Assembly: GCF_005280655.1 (NCBI RefSeq)
Contig: NZ_CP040058.1
Span: 591,001 to 655,000, forward strand
Origin: Anaerostipes rhamnosivorans
GTDB lineage: Bacteria; Bacillota; Clostridia; Lachnospirales; Lachnospiraceae
Direction of reading: 5' to 3'
DNA: 64,000 nt
How positions within the stretch are numbered: the stretch's first letter is position 1; each line of letters begins with the position of its first letter. The notes below the pieces were generated by a model. It worked only from the letters and a program-made list of their open reading frames with translations, did no database searches and was not told the DNA's origin. Shown here in pieces: positions 51,875 to 60,563 of the stretch. Made by a program: the position numbers and the translations under genes.

Positions 51875-52792
51875 TTATTCCACAGGAAAGTATTCCTTTG
51901 CCAGTTGTATGAAGTCTTCAGCGTAAGAAGTCAGGTATGCTCCTTTCCGATATGCTAATACAGTGGAGGTATAGGCGTCTTCATCCCCGAGAGAAAAGCA
52001 TACTGGAGGTGTCTCAAAGGACATGCTGCGGATATAGGTTTCGGGGGCAAAGCAGACACCCTGATTTTTCATCATCAGAAGGAGTGCGGCCTGTGTATTG
52101 CGGGTATAAAAGGGGACCTTGGGAGTAATCTGATGTTTGTTCAAAAGGCGTTCTGTGATTGCTCCGGTGTTCTGTTCAGGAAAGTGGAGAATAAACTTTT
52201 CCTTTTTAAGCGCCTCCCAGTCCACAGGAGGATAAACGGTTTCTTTTCTGGTTCCGTCAACGGCTGCCAGGGGATGCTCTGGAGAAACAGCCAGCAGGAT
52301 CGGTTCCTTTCCCAGAAATTCGTAGGTTAGTTTAGGGTTTTCGGTTGTTTCATTAAAAATGGCAAAATCAATGGAGGTATCTTTTAACAGACATTCCTGG
52401 ATCGCATAGGTTTCTTCCAATATATGCACTCTGATATTCGGATGCTTTTCATGAAAGGTGGGAAGAATGTAGGGAACCATACAGGAACTTCTCATCAGCG
52501 GAATCGCCACATGGAGTTCCCCGTCATTCAAGGAAGCCAGTTCAAAAAGTTCCTTTTCCCAGTCCTGCTGCAGCGCGAGCATCCGGGAGGCATACTCAAG
52601 ATAACGGGAGCCGGCATAGGTAGGGATATAACAGTTATCTATGCGGGCAAACAGTTTTATACCCAGTTCCCGCTCCAGCTTCTTTAGGTGCTTGCTCAAA
52701 GTGGGCTGAGAGATGAAAAGCTCTCGTGCCGCTTTTGTTAAATTTTGATGTTTCGCTATACATAGTGCATAGTTTAGTTCATGGATATTCAT
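51875..52792 (-). CDS. LysR-family transcriptional regulator
   Basis: This 305-residue regulator has an N-terminal winged HTH (LTKAARELFISQPTLSKHLKKLERELG, ~16-44) and a two-lobed inducer-binding domain. The start is ATG at 52792 with TGGAG at 6 bp; an ATG four codons earlier is possible. It is divergent from the NCS2 permease and adenine deaminase genes and probably controls them, sensing a purine-related ligand. Confidence 0.9.
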   Translation of the reverse strand: MNIHELNYALCIAKHQNLTKAARELFISQPTLSKHLKKLERELGIKLFARIDNCYIPTYAGSRYLEYASRMLALQQDWEKELFELASLNDGELHVAIPLMRSSCMVPYILPTFHEKHPNIRVHILEETYAIQECLLKDTSIDFAIFNETTENPKLTYEFLGKEPILLAVSPEHPLAAVDGTRKETVYPPVDWEALKKEKFILHFPEQNTGAITERLLNKHQITPKVPFYTRNTQAALLLMMKNQGVCFAPETYIRSMSFETPPVCFSLGDEDAYTSTVLAYRKGAYLTSYAEDFIQLAKEYFPVE

Positions 52793-52845
52793 AACAAACT
52801 CCATATCTGGCAGACATAAGCCATATGAATCAGTTCATCTACTGG

Positions 52846-52862
52846 TATTCTGATGAGGAATA
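52846..52862. promoter_or_regulatory. Candidate LysR operator
   Basis: TATTC-TGATGAG-GAATA is a perfect 5-7-5 dyad of the T-N11-A type used by LysR regulators, 54 bp upstream of the LysR start and 100 bp before the permease. Confidence 0.5.
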
Positions 52863-52961
52863 CATTTTATAACCAAGATGAATTAGACGAATAGTTACGG
52901 TTAGCATACAATGAAAGACGTGAGAAAGCAAGGATTTACATAGGAAAAGGAGTGAAAAACT

Positions 52962-54266
52962 ATGAAACAATGGTTAGAGAAACGTTTTCAATTATCAGAT
53001 TACCATACAGATGTAAAGACGGAGCTGCTTGCGGGGCTGACGACTTTTGTAACGATGGCCTATGTGCTGGCCACGGTTCCGAACATGCTGGCTACTGCAG
53101 GTCTTGAAAAACATGTGATGTTTACGGTATTGATCCTTTTGGTGATACTGACCACTTGTGCTATGGCCTTTTATACCAACAGGCCGTTTGCGCTGGCGCC
53201 GGGGCTTGGAAGTGTAGGAATTGTAGCGGCAATGATCGCAAATGACGGCATCGCCCCATCTGTGACAGCCGGTGTCATTTTCTTTAGTGGTGTGCTGTTT
53301 ATTGCGATTTCCTTTTTAGGACTCAGGGAGGCAGTTGTCAAAGTGATTCCGGTTAGCTTAAAGCATGCGGTAAGCGCCGGTATCGGCCTGTTTATTGCGT
53401 TGCTTGGGGCAAAGAGCTGCGGGCTGATCATTGCCAATCAGGCAAAGAACTCTTTGGGGTTTGGGAATCTCAAATCACCTGAGGTCATCGTAGCGGTCCT
53501 TGGCTTTATTATTCTGTTGATTTTAAAATCAAGAAAAGTGCCGGGGGATATGATCCTGGCCATTGTGCTCACTACCATCGTTGGAATTCCATTTGGTGTA
53601 ACCGTCCTGCCGGACAGCCTGTTTACCATGCCGGCAAACATTGGCGGCCAGTTTATGAGGGTGGATTTCCTGGGAGCATTGGATTTTGCATATATTCCGT
53701 TTTTGATCGCTTTGTTTGTGCCGGATTTCTTCTCCACCTTCGGAACGGTCCTCGGAGTGGGTGCCAAAGCCGGTTACTTGGATGAAAACGGAGATCTTCC
53801 GGGCATTGACAAGTGTTTTAAGGTGGATGCAGTGGCCACCAGCTTTGGCGCGCTGTTTGGCATGCCAAGTATGACCACATATCTGGAGTCCTCTGCGGGT
53901 GTGGAAGCAGGAGGGAAAACCGGGCTGACGGTTGTATTTACTTCCGTATTTTTTGGCCTGTCACTGTTTCTGGCGCCGATCGCGCTGATGATCCCGTCTG
54001 CGGCAACAGCGCCGGTGCTCATGTATATTGGTATCAACATGCTGGGAGCTATGAAAAATATTCATTTTGATGACATCACAGAAGCATTCCCGGCATTTGT
54101 TTGTATCGCATTTACCATCTTTGGAAACAACATCGCCAATGGTATCTGTGCGGCACTGCCGACCTATGTTGTGATGAAGCTGACATCAGGAAAAGCCAAG
54201 GAAATACGTCCGGTTATGTGGATCTTAGTGGCAGTATGCCTGCTGTATTTTTATTCCATACTATAG
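52962..54266 (+). CDS. NCS2-family purine permease (AzgA-like)
   Basis: This 434-residue membrane transporter has 13-14 segments. Diagnostic stretches are GLTTFVTMAYVLATVPNML near the N-terminus, ALAPGLGSVG, GIGLFIALLGAKSCG and SSAGVEAGGKTG, matching hypoxanthine/guanine/adenine permeases of the AzgA group. It precedes adenine deaminase by 15 bp, so adenine is the likely substrate. An AAAGGAG site precedes the ATG. Confidence 0.93.
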   Translation: MKQWLEKRFQLSDYHTDVKTELLAGLTTFVTMAYVLATVPNMLATAGLEKHVMFTVLILLVILTTCAMAFYTNRPFALAPGLGSVGIVAAMIANDGIAPSVTAGVIFFSGVLFIAISFLGLREAVVKVIPVSLKHAVSAGIGLFIALLGAKSCGLIIANQAKNSLGFGNLKSPEVIVAVLGFIILLILKSRKVPGDMILAIVLTTIVGIPFGVTVLPDSLFTMPANIGGQFMRVDFLGALDFAYIPFLIALFVPDFFSTFGTVLGVGAKAGYLDENGDLPGIDKCFKVDAVATSFGALFGMPSMTTYLESSAGVEAGGKTGLTVVFTSVFFGLSLFLAPIALMIPSAATAPVLMYIGINMLGAMKNIHFDDITEAFPAFVCIAFTIFGNNIANGICAALPTYVVMKLTSGKAKEIRPVMWILVAVCLLYFYSIL

Positions 54267-54281
54267 AAGAGGGGTGCTGTT

Positions 54282-56003
54282 ATGGAAAAGGTTGATTTGC
54301 TTGTTGCGGATACGGAAATCTTTAATTCATACCTTAAGCAGTTTGTACGTGCGGATGTGTATATTAAAGGATCAAAAATATATTATGTGGATATGGAGCA
54401 GAAACACGAACTTGAGGCCAGGTGTGTTCTGGATGGAAACGGGTACAGGATGCTCCCCGGGTTTATTGATATCCACATGCACATAGAAAGCTCTATGATG
54501 ACCCCGGTTTCCTTTGGAAATCGGGCGGCGGAGTGCGGCGTTACCACCTTGGTGTCAGAGCCCCACGAGATCGCCAATGTCATGGGCATGGAAGGAATTC
54601 ATGAAATGATCAACGGTGCAAAGGATTCCCCGGTAGATATCTATTATGGTATTCCAAGCAGTGTTCCTTCCACCAATGAATCACTGGAGACAACAGGAGG
54701 GGTGATCGGGCTTGACCAGATGAAGCAGCTCATGCAGGAAGACGGTGTTGTCTGTGTGGGAGAAGTGATGAACTACCGTCAGATCATCAAGGGAGATGAG
54801 CTTGAGATCACGAAGTTTCTCGATTATCTGGAGGAAGAGGATCCACAGGCTGTCATTGAAGGGCACTGCCCGTCTTTGGTCGGACTGGATCTGGCGAAGT
54901 TTCTTTACCAGGGGATCAACGGGGATCACACGGAGCATAATCTTCAGGAAATTAAAGAGCGTTTTGAAAATGGGATGTTTGTGGAACTGCAGGAGAAGAT
55001 GCTCAGGCCAGAAATTATAGACTATATAAAGGAACACAATCTATATGAGCACTGTTGTTTTGTGACGGATGACACAATGGCAGATAAGCTCAAAGAGCAG
55101 GGACAGCTCAATTATGTGGTAAGAAGGGCTGTGGCTATGGGATTTCCGTTAAATGAAGCGGTCTACTGTGCCTCCTTTACTCCAGCAAGAAGGATGAATC
55201 TCAGGGACAGGGAGGCGCTGGCCCCGGGAAGAAAGGCAGATTTTCAGCTTGTGAGGGCAAAAGACTGCGCTTCCTTTGAGCCGGAGTATGTATTTAAGGA
55301 CGGCAGGCAGATTTATCACTCTGGGGATGCCGTGGAACATACAGAGACATACCGTTTTCCTGGTCATTTTTACCGCAGCATTCACATAGATGACATTTCT
55401 CCAGAACAACTGGAACCCCGCTGTAATATAGAAAACGGTGAGGTAAAGATTCGTGTCATAGAGGTCCATGACGGGCGTACACAGACGCAGGAACGTACGG
55501 TTTCTATGCAGGTAAAAGATGGACGGTTTCAGTGGAAGGACAGCGGCTGCATGCTGGCAGCCGTGCTGGAACGCCATGGGAAAAACGGGAACATCGGTTA
55601 TGGATTTGTCAGCGGAGACTGCTTGATGCGGGGAGCCGCAGCTACAACCTATTTTCATGACCACCATAACCTTTTGGTCATAGGGGCTGATCCGGAGGAT
55701 ATGCTCACTGCGGCACGCTGGGTTTTGAAGCAAAACGGGGGAATCTGCACTGCCGAAGGCGGACAGATCAAGGCAGAACTGCCGCTTCCGGTGTGCGGGA
55801 TTTTATCTGAACTTCCGGCAGACGAAATCGGCGTGAAACTCAGCCGGGTCAGAGAGAGCCTTGAGGAACTGGGATACCGGCATTATAACCCGATCATGTC
55901 ACTTTGTACCCTTGGGCTTCCGGTAAGCCCGGCTTTGAAGCTTACGGACCGGGGACTGATTGATGTTGTGAAAGGACAGGTTGTGCCTTTGGTGGTCAGA
56001 TAG
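54282..56003 (+). CDS. ade: Adenine deaminase
   Basis: This 573-residue amidohydrolase-superfamily enzyme converts adenine to hypoxanthine and ammonia. The metal-binding motif is GFIDIHMHIESSMM (~61-74), with SEPHEIANVMG (~90-100), EGHCPSL (~192), HTEHNLQEI and FVTDDTMADKL (~262) in family order. A long C-terminal beta domain follows. Length agrees with AdeC (~570-600). It forms an operon with the permease under the divergent LysR. Confidence 0.95.
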   Translation: MEKVDLLVADTEIFNSYLKQFVRADVYIKGSKIYYVDMEQKHELEARCVLDGNGYRMLPGFIDIHMHIESSMMTPVSFGNRAAECGVTTLVSEPHEIANVMGMEGIHEMINGAKDSPVDIYYGIPSSVPSTNESLETTGGVIGLDQMKQLMQEDGVVCVGEVMNYRQIIKGDELEITKFLDYLEEEDPQAVIEGHCPSLVGLDLAKFLYQGINGDHTEHNLQEIKERFENGMFVELQEKMLRPEIIDYIKEHNLYEHCCFVTDDTMADKLKEQGQLNYVVRRAVAMGFPLNEAVYCASFTPARRMNLRDREALAPGRKADFQLVRAKDCASFEPEYVFKDGRQIYHSGDAVEHTETYRFPGHFYRSIHIDDISPEQLEPRCNIENGEVKIRVIEVHDGRTQTQERTVSMQVKDGRFQWKDSGCMLAAVLERHGKNGNIGYGFVSGDCLMRGAAATTYFHDHHNLLVIGADPEDMLTAARWVLKQNGGICTAEGGQIKAELPLPVCGILSELPADEIGVKLSRVRESLEELGYRHYNPIMSLCTLGLPVSPALKLTDRGLIDVVKGQVVPLVVR

Positions 56004-56041
56004 AAATTGAATAGATGAGAAAAAAGATTCTTCTGGGAATG

Positions 56042-56157
56042 TGACCCCGATAAGTTAGACTTTATAGCGAAGTGGTATCTCTACTGCTTCGCTATTTCTA
56101 TGCTACTTGGCTGAGCCTATATTCAACTGGACTCATCCAAGATAATTTTTGCACGAT
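56042..56157 (-). mobile_element. IS3-family element, 3' end remnant
   Basis: On the minus strand, the last 19 codons of an IS3-type OrfB (KLSWMSPVEYRLSQVA then TAG) are followed by a hairpin (ATAGCGAAG / CTTCGCTAT, about 56064-56096) and a terminal-repeat-like end TGACCCCGATAAGTTAGAC (56042-56060). The rest of the element is missing. It is not the same strand or position as the OrfA debris at 43710. Confidence 0.8.
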
Positions 56158-56243
56158 TCTTTAAACTTTCTTTTTATTTGTAAATCTCTCCGGGACAGAG
56201 TATAATATTTCCATAAAATAGAAATAAAGGAGGAAAAAATCAT

Positions 56244-56768
56244 TTGTTCGAGGAGTCAAATATAAAAATTATGGTAGATATGGATGGAAATAAAATTGTT
56301 CTTATCAACGATATTCGTTTTAAAGGGAAAAGGAATATCGTCTGGGAAGATGTGAAAATATATCTTCAAAGATATGTTGGAAAATGTTATAAAATAGAGG
56401 AAAGCGCTGAGATAATCTATATAGGCAATGATCTACCCGAAGAATTTACAGAGTCAGAAAGCAGGAAAGCCCTAATAGGCACTAATGCAAAGGCGAAAGC
56501 AAATGCAGCAATAGCCATTCCTGAGTTAATTCAGATCGCAGCTAATCCTTTTTTTGAGAAAAATAGGAAGAAAAAACATGCAAAAAATGCGAAGAACGGA
56601 TGGTTTAGATATGATGTACGTTTTGCGTTACCTGCATATGAAAATGAAGTACTAGTGCGATATAATATTTTTCATGCAAGGTTACTTGTAAATCATGCGG
56701 CGAATGGGAGAAAGTATTTGTATGATATTTTGGCAATAAAAAAAGAAACGAGCAAGCCACAACAATAA
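56244..56768 (+). CDS. Hypothetical protein, phage/polymorphic-toxin-associated C-terminal domain
   Basis: This 174-residue protein has a TTG start at 56244, behind AAAGGAGG at 11 bp. The first ~75 residues are unrecognised; the middle is an Ala/Lys-rich helix. The C-terminal ~60 residues (WFRYDVRFALPAYENEVLVRYNIFHARLLVN ... RKYLYDILAIKKE) resemble the small beta domain found in polyvalent phage and conjugation proteins (LPD3/BECR-type RNase-like). Whether it is enzymatic is unknown. It sits between an IS remnant and a toxin-antitoxin pair, in AT-rich DNA. Confidence 0.65.
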   Translation: MFEESNIKIMVDMDGNKIVLINDIRFKGKRNIVWEDVKIYLQRYVGKCYKIEESAEIIYIGNDLPEEFTESESRKALIGTNAKAKANAAIAIPELIQIAANPFFEKNRKKKHAKNAKNGWFRYDVRFALPAYENEVLVRYNIFHARLLVNHAANGRKYLYDILAIKKETSKPQQ

Positions 56769-56943
56769 GTGTGGTGAAAACCCATTTCTTATTATTAAGA
56801 TAACGCTATTATCATAATTTGTCAATAAAATTTAGAAAAAAGGTTGAGTAAAAAATTAGATTCTGCATGTAACGCTAAATTCCATAAGGAAGATTATATG
56901 GGGATGCACATACTTTGGTTTTGTGTATCATGACGCTTATGAG

Positions 56944-56982
56944 TTGATAAATTTATGATAACAGTATATACTAAGTATATAC
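56944..56982 (+). promoter_or_regulatory. Promoter/operator of the mazEF-like pair
   Basis: TTGATA (56944-56949), 17 bp, TATACT (56967-56972). The -10 lies within a perfect 19-bp palindrome, GTATATACT-A-AGTATATAC (56964-56982), where a MazE dimer or complex would block transcription. Confidence 0.8.
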
Positions 56983-57004
56983 ATTGGCGGATGGAGGTGT
57001 TTTT

Positions 57005-57247
57005 ATGAAAGTACAAGTGAAAGCATGGGGAAATAGCCAGGGAATACGCATTTCAAAAGATATTTTGCGGGAGGCAGATGTTGAGATTGATGATGAATTA
57101 GAAGTAAAAGTAGTGAACGGCATGATTACATTAGTGAAACCATTCAGGCATAAGACATTGGAGGAAAGAGCAGCAGAGTTTAATGGAAATCTGAATTTGG
57201 TGGGCGAGTATAACTGGGGCGAACCTGTAGGAAGAGAGGTTTGGTGA
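57005..57247 (+). CDS. MazE-like antitoxin (AbrB/SpoVT fold)
   Basis: This 80-residue protein has the swapped-hairpin AbrB/MazE N-terminal domain (MKVQVKAWGNSQGIRISKDIL) and an acidic, disordered C-terminus (LEERAAEFNGNLNLVGEYNWGEP) that would fit the toxin cleft. ATG at 57005 follows GGAGG; the frame opens at 56984. Its stop overlaps the toxin start (TGATGA). It binds DNA and probably the palindrome upstream. Confidence 0.9.
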   Translation: MKVQVKAWGNSQGIRISKDILREADVEIDDELEVKVVNGMITLVKPFRHKTLEERAAEFNGNLNLVGEYNWGEPVGREVW

Positions 57248-57552
57248 TGAAAGAAACGGTACATCAGGGTGACATAGTCAAAATAGAAAGAATCAAGAGT
57301 CCCGTACTTGTCACCAGTAAGGACTTTTTTAATCAGACCGGAGAAATTATTGGCTGCCCTGTTTTTCAGGATAGTTCGGCCAGCCCTCTTCACATTAGAA
57401 TCAGAACAGATAGTACAGAGGGATATGTTCAGTGCGAAAAATTAGCTTTGATAGATCTCAATGTCAGAGGTTTTTCAAAGACAGGCAGGATCTCAAAGAC
57501 AGACATCATTGAGATAACAGATGCAATTCAAAGCATATTTGATTATATATAA
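57247..57552 (+). CDS. MazF/PemK-like toxin, divergent
   Basis: This 101-residue protein has HQGDIVKIERIKSPVLVTSKDFFNQTGEIIGCPVF, a MazF-like beta barrel beginning with the GDI motif. The canonical G-x-E and RP-x-LV of MazF are replaced by KIERIKSPVLV, and the later Ser/Thr catalytic stretch is present as IRIRTDSTEGYVQC. MazF proteins cleave single-stranded mRNA; loss of the usual Arg makes activity uncertain. Start ATG at 57247 overlaps the antitoxin stop. Confidence 0.78.
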   Translation: MKETVHQGDIVKIERIKSPVLVTSKDFFNQTGEIIGCPVFQDSSASPLHIRIRTDSTEGYVQCEKLALIDLNVRGFSKTGRISKTDIIEITDAIQSIFDYI

Positions 57553-57687
57553 GGAAAGTTTTGTAAAGGGAGAGATATCCCGTGAGGCTTTTTGGGCTTT
57601 GGTAAAATTCAAATATCCCACTCATCAAATGGTGTTTTGTACACAAGAGGCGTTAAGTACTTTAACTTTTGAAAGGAGCTATACGTT

Positions 57688-57741
57688 ATGAAAAATATGT
57701 TTTTTCAGGAAGAAGAAATATCTGAAAAAAGACGAAAATAA
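57688..57741 (+). CDS. Very short ORF with strong ribosome site
   Basis: AAAGGAG precedes ATG at 57688 at a 9-10 bp spacing and a 17-codon frame follows (MKNMFFQEEEISEKRRK). It may be a leader peptide for the VOC gene 23 bp downstream, or the start of a truncated gene. The 135 bp before it hold only a short frame without a convincing start. Confidence 0.35.
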   Translation: MKNMFFQEEEISEKRRK

Positions 57742-57763
57742 CGATTGGAAAGGAAGGTTTTAT

Positions 57764-58228
57764 ATGAAATATATGTGCAGTGTCATGTCAGTGGCGGACA
57801 TCAATGCCGCAAGAAAGTTTTATGAAGATCTGTTTGGTTTAGAGTTAGATCAGGACTATGGAATAAACATATCGTTTACCTGCGGTTTGTCGCTTCAGCA
57901 GGAGTTTGACTGGCTTGTCAATATAAAAAAAGAAGACATACTGAAGAAATCCAACGACATGGAATTATGTTTTGAGGAACAAGACTTCGATGGCTTTTTG
58001 CAAAAGCTGAAACAGTACCCTGATATTGAGTATGTGGGCGATGTGGTGGAACACAGCTGGGGACAGCGTGTTGTCAGGTTTTATGACTTAGATGGACATA
58101 TGATCGAGGTTGGAGAAGAAATGAAAATGGTCATCAATCGTTTTCTTGCTTCCGGTATGACGATGGAAGAGGTATCCGTAAAAATGGATGCATCCATTGA
58201 AGATCTGACAAAAATACTGAATGACTAA
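57764..58228 (+). CDS. VOC-family (glyoxalase/bleomycin resistance) protein
   Basis: This 154-residue protein has one VOC module (MCSVMSVADINAARKFYEDLFGLEL ... VVRFYDLDGHMIEVGEEMK) and a short extra C-terminal helix hairpin (MTMEEVSVKMDASIEDLTKIL) that may mediate dimerisation. Metal-ligand positions are only partly kept. An AAAGGAAGG site precedes the ATG. Function unassigned. Confidence 0.85.
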   Translation: MKYMCSVMSVADINAARKFYEDLFGLELDQDYGINISFTCGLSLQQEFDWLVNIKKEDILKKSNDMELCFEEQDFDGFLQKLKQYPDIEYVGDVVEHSWGQRVVRFYDLDGHMIEVGEEMKMVINRFLASGMTMEEVSVKMDASIEDLTKILND

Positions 58229-58266
58229 ATTGATAAGTTAATCAAAAATAATGAATAACAGACTGG

Positions 58267-58292
58267 CCGGTTCTTTATGAACCGGTTTTTTT
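58267..58292 (+). terminator. Terminator after the VOC gene
   Basis: CCGGTTC and GAACCGG pair with a 5-base loop and are followed by seven T. Confidence 0.85.
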
Positions 58293-58329
58293 GTTCCATA
58301 GAAAAGTTCTACAAACTTCCCTATGGAAC
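58293..58329. repeat. Short dyad repeat, copy B
   Basis: GTTCCATAG (58293-58301) and CTATGGAAC (58321-58329) flank AAAAGTTCTACAAACTTCC, so the whole 37 bases form a hairpin. The sequence matches copy A at 22340 closely, and both follow a terminator T-run directly. The remaining 175 bp before the next gene show no other clear signal. Confidence 0.6.
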
Positions 58330-58504
58330 AAAAAAAACCTGCGTGCACTATGCATTGGGGTCTGATTTTTGCACAGAAAACTGTTTAGAAACGGAATTTT
58401 TGGATGGTGCAAATTGTGTAAGAAGCAAGTCTGCTTGGTACATTTCTTGGACTTTACTGTCTGCAAAACGATAGAGTATTCTAAAGACAGGGAAGGAGAG
58501 ACAG

Positions 58505-60559
58505 ATGGCAATCATATATAACTTAGACATGAGATGTTATGAAATATTAGAGCAGTTACTCTATACGGACGAGTATGTATCGGTGGCACAGATAGCGGAT
58601 GAAAAGGGATTGTCTAAGAGAAGTGTTTATTATGACATTCAAAAAATAAATGAATGGCTGGAGGCACAGAAACTTCCATTGTTAGAGATCGAGCGCAAAA
58701 AGGGAATTTTCATTGCGAAGGATCAAAAGGAACAGATCCGCAGGAACTTAAAAGAGATCCCGCCCAAACTTGCGTATACATTTCTGCCCACAGAAAGAGT
58801 GAGGATCATTATCTGTTCTGTTTTACAGAGAAGCAGGCAGCTGCACATCGACGACTTCATTGAGATGTGCCAGGTCAGCAGGAATACAACGATCCGGGAT
58901 CTGAAAGAAGCGACAAAGGAGCTTGCCAAATTCCAGCTGAAACTTTTCTATGAAAACGGAAAAGGCTATCGGATCAGGGGTGATCTGATCACAAAGAGGA
59001 GTGTATTTTTTCTGTTTTTTAATTCGCTGGCTGATCTGTATAAAAAAGGTGCGCTGATTTTACCGGAGGAAGAGAAAGCAGAGGATATTTTCGGAAGACT
59101 GAAGAAACTTGAAGAGGAACTCCACGCTCAATACGTGACCGGGATTTTATACTCCATTGCCGCATTTTTTTCCACAATAAAAAATCACTCTGAGACAGTT
59201 GAATTTTCAGAAAATGAAGAGCAGGAGATCAAGAACACAAAGGAGTTTCAATTAGTCCTTAAATATTTTCCTGAATTTGAGGAAAGTGAAAAGTTATACC
59301 TGGCCCTGCATCTGCTTGGGTCCAGAACCCAAAGCCTTTCCTCAGATTTTATGCAGAGGGATACGGGCCAGGAGGTGCTCAGGCTGGCGAAGGTTTTAGT
59401 ACGGTCTTTTTCAAGAATCGCCTGTGTGACGTTTGAAAAAGAGGAGGAATTGATCCAGGCTGTCTCCGCTCATCTTAAGACTTCCCTCTACCGTTATCGG
59501 TATGGAGTACAGCTGGGCAATCCGATGCTGGATGACATTAAAAACGAATACGGAGATTTGTTTGAGATTACCAGAAATGCCGCCAAATCTTTAGAAAAGG
59601 AAATAGGCGTACCCATTCCGGACGGTGAGATCGCATATATCACGCTGCATTTTGGCGCCTACATATCCTCAGGAGAGAGAAAAGAGGAGCAAAAGCTAAA
59701 AGTTCTGGTTGTATGCCCGAACGGATTAAGTACGGCCAATATGATCCGGAAGGAAATCTATACCCTTGTACCAAGTATTCAGACGGTGGATATTATTTCC
59801 TTGTCAGATTACGAGGAAGATCATGACTACAATGTAGTCATTTCCACGATCGTTATAGAGAACGAAGAAAACTTAATCATTGTACATCCGATCCTCTCAG
59901 ACAGTGACCGGATCAGCATCCTGAAAAAATGTATGAAATATGAAAATCAGAATGTCATGAATGTAATGCAGATCACGGCTCTGGCCAAAAAATATATGAC
60001 AGAGAGTAAATTAAAAGAATTTAAAGAAGAACTGATCGAATATTTTTCTGATGCTTCGTTGAAAGCGTATACAAAGCAAAATGAATACGGAAAGAGCATT
60101 TGCCAGGCGCTTGATTTGCGGCATATTCAGATCATAAGAGAATCCATGGACTGGAAAGAGGCGGTCTGGGCGGCAGCCAGAAGTTTATTGGAGGAGGGTT
60201 ATATCGGACAGTCGTATATTGAACATATGATTGAAAAGACAATAAAATATGGTCCGTATATGTTTATCACAGAAGAAGTAGCATTGCTTCACTCAGAGAT
60301 AGAGGATGGTTCTTATATGCTTGGAATTTCGTGTACGGTCTTAAAAAAGCCGGTGGTATTTAAGACGCGGGACGGAGGTGAGAGAAGAGCAAAGATCATG
60401 CTGGTTCTCTCGGCACAAGATCAGGTGAGCCATATTAAATTATTAAATGATATTATGACGATCTTTAAAGAAGACAAGAATACAGAAAAGCTGTGGAAGT
60501 GCGAAAAGACCGAAGCTGTAGAAATAATGATAAAGGAACTAATGCAGGGAGAGGAGTGA
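58505..60559 (+). CDS. PRD-containing MtlR/BglG-type PTS transcriptional regulator
   Basis: This 684-residue regulator has two N-terminal winged-HTH regions (~5-60 and ~95-165), two PRDs (~185-290, ~300-395), an EIIB-like domain with the phospho-Cys in VVCPNGLSTANMI (~406) and a C-terminal EIIA-like domain (~545-684) with the active His in VALLHSEI (~596). The order matches MtlR/LicR activators rather than RNA-binding BglG antiterminators. PTS phosphorylation would switch it. The EIIA gene follows at 4 bp, so it is autoregulated with the operon it controls. Confidence 0.93.
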   Translation: MAIIYNLDMRCYEILEQLLYTDEYVSVAQIADEKGLSKRSVYYDIQKINEWLEAQKLPLLEIERKKGIFIAKDQKEQIRRNLKEIPPKLAYTFLPTERVRIIICSVLQRSRQLHIDDFIEMCQVSRNTTIRDLKEATKELAKFQLKLFYENGKGYRIRGDLITKRSVFFLFFNSLADLYKKGALILPEEEKAEDIFGRLKKLEEELHAQYVTGILYSIAAFFSTIKNHSETVEFSENEEQEIKNTKEFQLVLKYFPEFEESEKLYLALHLLGSRTQSLSSDFMQRDTGQEVLRLAKVLVRSFSRIACVTFEKEEELIQAVSAHLKTSLYRYRYGVQLGNPMLDDIKNEYGDLFEITRNAAKSLEKEIGVPIPDGEIAYITLHFGAYISSGERKEEQKLKVLVVCPNGLSTANMIRKEIYTLVPSIQTVDIISLSDYEEDHDYNVVISTIVIENEENLIIVHPILSDSDRISILKKCMKYENQNVMNVMQITALAKKYMTESKLKEFKEELIEYFSDASLKAYTKQNEYGKSICQALDLRHIQIIRESMDWKEAVWAAARSLLEEGYIGQSYIEHMIEKTIKYGPYMFITEEVALLHSEIEDGSYMLGISCTVLKKPVVFKTRDGGERRAKIMLVLSAQDQVSHIKLLNDIMTIFKEDKNTEKLWKCEKTEAVEIMIKELMQGEE

Positions 60560-60563
60560 ACTT

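Noticed and set aside
57553..57687. Short frame after mazF as a gene
   Set aside because: It has about 45 codons with only a TTG near the toxin stop, no ribosome site and no family resemblance I can see.
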